NCBI GenBank assembly: GCA_947462765.1
Contig: CANHQK010000025.1
Span: forward strand, 1 to 32,747
From: Bdellovibrionales bacterium
GTDB taxonomy: Bacteria > Bdellovibrionota > UBA1018 > CAIMNF01
Length of the DNA: 32,747 nt
Direction of reading: 5' to 3'
Part shown: positions 30,624 to 32,747 of the stretch, one piece after another
Numbering within the stretch: position 1 is the first letter of the stretch
Layout: each line of letters opens with the position of its first letter
The notes under the pieces: generated by a model
Databases searched by the model: none
What the model was told of the DNA's origin: nothing
The model's input: the letters and a program-made list of their open reading frames with translations, nothing else
Position numbers and translations under genes: made by a program

Positions 30624-31658
30624 TCAGAATCCCAGCACAATTTTACCTGTGGACGCTCCTGACTCAATGAGTCGATGGGCGTTTGCGGCATCAATTGCAT
30701 CGAATCGTGTGATTTTCGGTGGTAGCAATTGTCCTTTCTCGACCATATCCAAAAGACTCCGCATTCCTTCGAGGAGGAGGTCGTCCCGATCGAAAAGGAA
30801 TGAAAGATTGAATCCAATGACACTCTTGTTGTCTGTGATGAGATCCATCGGGTTGAATCTGGGCATCTTCCAGAGTCCGATTGCAGCCTTCAGGTAGTTC
30901 ATCCGTCCTGTGCTGGTTTGGGGTAAGATCCCGTGTGATCCGTATACGATCAGCTTTCCGGTGGCTCGGAGTGCCGTGTAACTCCCACGCAGGGTTTCTG
31001 GTCCGTTAGCATCCAGGACCGCATCATATCCGTTTGGACAAACCGACCTCACGATTGTCCAAAGGTCAGCGGAGGACTTGTCGATCACATGGTGTGCCCC
31101 GAGACTTTTGACATAGCTCACTTTGTGAGGACTTCCCACTACACCTGTAATGCTGAAGCCTCTGGCCCGTGCCAGTTGGACCAGGGCTGAGCCGACACCA
31201 CCACCGGCCGAATGGATGAGGATGGAAGCACCCTCGGGAATCCGTACCAATTGAAATAGAGCGTGGTAGGCAGTCATGAATACGGCTGGAAATCCAGCGG
31301 CCTCTTCGAGAGAGAAACGGTCCGGGATCGTGTAAAGTTGCTTCTCCGGGACGCAGATCTGGGATGCGTACCCGTTGAAGAAGGTGATTCCGAATACACG
31401 ATCACCGCTCTTGAACCGCGTGACATCGGGCCCTGTATTCCCTACGATTCCTGAGAATTCGAAACCCGGAGTGATGGGCCAACCCACCATTCTTTTAGCG
31501 GATTCGTAGACCCCCCAGCGTACACAAACGTCCGCATAATTGACTCCAGCGGCACGGGTGTTGACCACCACCTCACCCGGTCCGGGAATAAGGTCGGGAT
31601 GCTCTTCAAGAGTCATTTTTTCGTGATTCCCGGGTGAATGAATGACTATTTTTTTCAT
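30624..31658 (-). CDS. Medium-chain oxidoreductase, quinone reductase/VAT1-like
   Basis: This 344-residue protein belongs to the zinc-independent branch of the medium-chain dehydrogenase/reductase superfamily. It has a GroES-like N-terminal half (GPGEVVVNTRAAGVNYADVCVRWG, TPGFEFSGIV, GDRVFG) and a Rossmann half with the NADPH loop SAGGGVGSALVQLA (about 155-168). The lack of structural zinc cysteines and the sequence around the active site suggest a quinone oxidoreductase or VAT1-like enzyme. The substrate is unknown. A possible frameshifted secreted gene ends 6 bp upstream of its ATG, and a terminator follows. Confidence 0.9.
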   Translation of the reverse strand: MKKIVIHSPGNHEKMTLEEHPDLIPGPGEVVVNTRAAGVNYADVCVRWGVYESAKRMVGWPITPGFEFSGIVGNTGPDVTRFKSGDRVFGITFFNGYASQICVPEKQLYTIPDRFSLEEAAGFPAVFMTAYHALFQLVRIPEGASILIHSAGGGVGSALVQLARARGFSITGVVGSPHKVSYVKSLGAHHVIDKSSADLWTIVRSVCPNGYDAVLDANGPETLRGSYTALRATGKLIVYGSHGILPQTSTGRMNYLKAAIGLWKMPRFNPMDLITDNKSVIGFNLSFLFDRDDLLLEGMRSLLDMVEKGQLLPPKITRFDAIDAANAHRLIESGASTGKIVLGF

Positions 31659-31664
31659 GATTTT

Positions 31665-31929
31665 TTACCTGGAAATGCCCCAGCTCCGTGAGAATCGTCT
31701 GGCGGCGATGGTAGCCGGGCTCATGTATGGAATCGGCACATCGATTGCTAGATCGAACAAGAATCCCGGATCGGATGGGTCCATCGAACGCGTCTTGCTT
31801 GCGATTGGTGTCGGATTTCTAATAAATGCGGGCCCTCTCGACAAATTGTTTGAAGTTCTCAAAAGCCACACCAGCCCGGGCTGCCAAGGGAAGGGTGAGA
31901 GTCAGCAGGACCAGAAGAAAAGACCGCAT
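31665..31929 (-). pseudogene. Small secreted gene, apparently frameshifted
   Basis: A reading frame from ATG 31929 encodes a convincing signal peptide (MRSFLLVLLTLTLPLAARA) and 17 further residues (GVAFENFKQFVERARIY). It stops at 31819 after only 36 codons. Skipping one base near 31835 would join it to an open frame that ends at 31665, just before the next gene, giving about 88 residues with segments such as RNPTPIASKTRS and GFLFDLAIDVPIPYMSP. A TTGACC-17-TAATCT promoter lies directly upstream, so the start looks genuine. It may be a frameshift mutation, a sequencing error or a true 36-residue product. A 100-residue frame on the opposite strand (31642-31944) has no start signal and is judged a shadow. 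This is the only candidate in the 31659-32018 gap. Confidence 0.45.
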
Positions 31930-31937
31930 CGGGGCGC

Positions 31938-31966
31938 AGATTAACATTCCCGACAAAAAGGGTCAA
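31938..31966 (-). promoter_or_regulatory. Strong candidate leaderless promoter for the short secreted gene
   Basis: On the minus strand, TTGACC (31961-31966), a 17-bp spacer and TAATCT (31938-31943) end 8 nt before the ATG at 31929. Both boxes are close to the sigma70 consensus. Confidence 0.6.
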
Positions 31967-31983
31967 GTAATTTTCTAGTTCCC

Positions 31984-32012
31984 TTGCTCCTGGCACCCGG
32001 GAAGTCCACAAT
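31984..32012 (+). promoter_or_regulatory. Candidate leaderless promoter for the DUF6929-like gene
   Basis: TTGCTC (31984-31989), a 17-bp spacer and CACAAT (32007-32012) end 6 nt before the ATG at 32019. An AGGGG run touches the ATG itself and so cannot serve as a normally spaced ribosome binding site. Confidence 0.45.
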
Positions 32013-32018
32013 CAGGGG

Positions 32019-32747
32019 ATGCGACCACTCATCCTTCAGACAGAGGAAGTGTATCAATTCAAACTTCAGGGCTTCTCTGCGGCGAGTGGACTGATTATTC
32101 AGGGAGATAGGCTCTTTTGCGTGGCAGATGACGAGTTGGGCCTGGTTTCAATCCCCATGACCCTGGAGGGCCCCGAGGCTTGGATTCCCCTGTTTCCTGG
32201 ACAGCTGCCTGAGGATCCAATAGCCCGAAAGAAGACGAAGCCGGACATTGAAATACTGGTCGAACTGCCCGAAGCCAGGACTATTCTTGGTTTGCCATCG
32301 GGGTCGACGCCCTTCCGGGACCGTGGTGTTCTGGTGGATTCCAATCAGCAAGTGAATCCATTGAGCTTCAGTCGGACTTACGAGGCGCTCAGGAAGAAAA
32401 TTCCAGAACTGAATCTCGAGGGTGCGGTGGTGACAGATGGCCGTATCCGTCTTTTCCAAAGGGGTAACGGTCAGGAGGGTTTCAATGGAATCCTCGACCT
32501 GCCTTAGAGCGACTTTTTGGCGGATCGCCCGGGTTCATTTCAGTTTCAGCCGGTCGATCTCGGGCTAAGTGCTGATCAATCGCCTTGGGGGTTCACCGAT
32601 GCTTGTCTGGATGGAGACTCGATCTGGTTTCTAGCGGTTTCAGAGGCCTCTCGCTCGACTTACCATGATGGTTCCTACGGAGGGGCGAAGCTCGGGCGTA
32701 TGGACTTGTCGGGGCGAGTCCTGGAGATCCATTCTTTGGATGTGCCT
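32019..32747 (+). pseudogene. DUF6929-like protein gene with in-frame TAG, continuing past the window edge
   Basis: The first 162 residues resemble DUF6929-type proteins (ADDELGLVSIPM, ILGLPSGSTPFRDRGVLVD, LNLEGAVVTDGRIRLFQRGNG). A TAG at 32505-32507 ends this frame. The same phase then stays open for 80 more codons to the window edge and reads like real protein (SDFLADRPGSFQFQPVDLGL, then WGFTDACLDGDSIWFLAVSEAS). The break therefore looks like a nonsense mutation or a sequencing error in one longer gene, not the natural end. TAG is used as an ordinary stop at 27001-27003, so general recoding is unlikely. The function of the family is unknown. Confidence 0.65.

Noticed and set aside
31642-31944. 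A 100-codon plus-strand frame with hydrophobic stretches
   Set aside because: It overlaps the start of the oxidoreductase gene, lacks promoter and ribosome binding site, and is antisense to the promoter-backed signal-peptide gene.
32505-32507. TAG recoded as an amino acid in this organism
   Set aside because: TAG ends the lipoprotein gene at 27001-27003 in a normal way, and no other in-frame TAG was noticed, so a local mutation or error is simpler.
1-32747. tRNA, rRNA, insertion sequences, toxin-antitoxin or conjugation genes
   Set aside because: None was recognised on either strand by reading. Very short or divergent examples could be missed without a covariance-model or profile search.

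Overview
The window looks like part of a Gram-negative genome of about 50-55% GC (my estimate by eye). Lipoprotein signals, many outer-membrane beta-barrels, a TolC-HlyD-ABC exporter and c-type cytochromes all point to a double membrane. The mix of DUF1501/DUF1585-like proteins, small secreted hypotheticals and barrel proteins would fit Bdellovibrionota/Oligoflexia or a neighbouring lineage, but I cannot fix the taxon from sequence alone.

Left third (1-10,800). The left edge cuts a secreted or outer-membrane protein. A DUF2905 membrane protein and a barrel protein follow. From about 2.5 to 10.6 kb lies a replicon-maintenance region: a RepA-type initiator, an array of about 13-15 short iterons on its 5' side, a ParA ATPase overlapping a small ribbon-helix-helix-like partner, and a MerR/excisionase-type DNA-binding protein. 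A complete ABC-HlyD-TolC export operon sits between the iterons and the par genes. The DNA is therefore probably a plasmid, megaplasmid or chromid, or an integrated copy of one.

Middle (10,800-23,100). Short transcription units, many divergent or convergent, carry housekeeping-like and secreted proteins: an SGNH hydrolase, a periplasmic cyclophilin, an HExxH protein, peptidase E, a PhnA-domain protein, ElbB, a START protein, a FemAB-like transferase, a class I amidotransferase, DNA polymerase IV, a MetA-type barrel and AhpC. Such content on a plasmid-like backbone argues for a large secondary replicon or for integration.

Right third (23,200-30,600). Two convergent redox-flavoured operons meet stop to stop at 27,000. 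The plus-strand one has a CxxCH protein, a Tat-exported DUF1501-like protein and a lipoprotein. The minus-strand one has a matrixin lipoprotein, a YceI protein, a monohaem lipoprotein cytochrome, a haem-motif/outer-membrane-barrel fusion resembling Cyc2-type porin-cytochromes, and a second barrel. Together they are a candidate cell-surface electron-transfer or metal-redox module. The window ends with a quinone-oxidoreductase-like gene, an apparently frameshifted secreted small gene, and a DUF6929-like gene interrupted by an in-frame TAG.

A recurring feature is that many genes outside the replicon backbone lack a Shine-Dalgarno sequence but have a sigma70-like -35/-10 pair whose -10 box ends only 6-8 nt before the start codon. 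This predicts widespread leaderless mRNAs, whereas repA, parA, the ABC gene and ahpC have ordinary ribosome binding sites. No rRNA, tRNA, CRISPR array, transposase or conjugation gene was seen.
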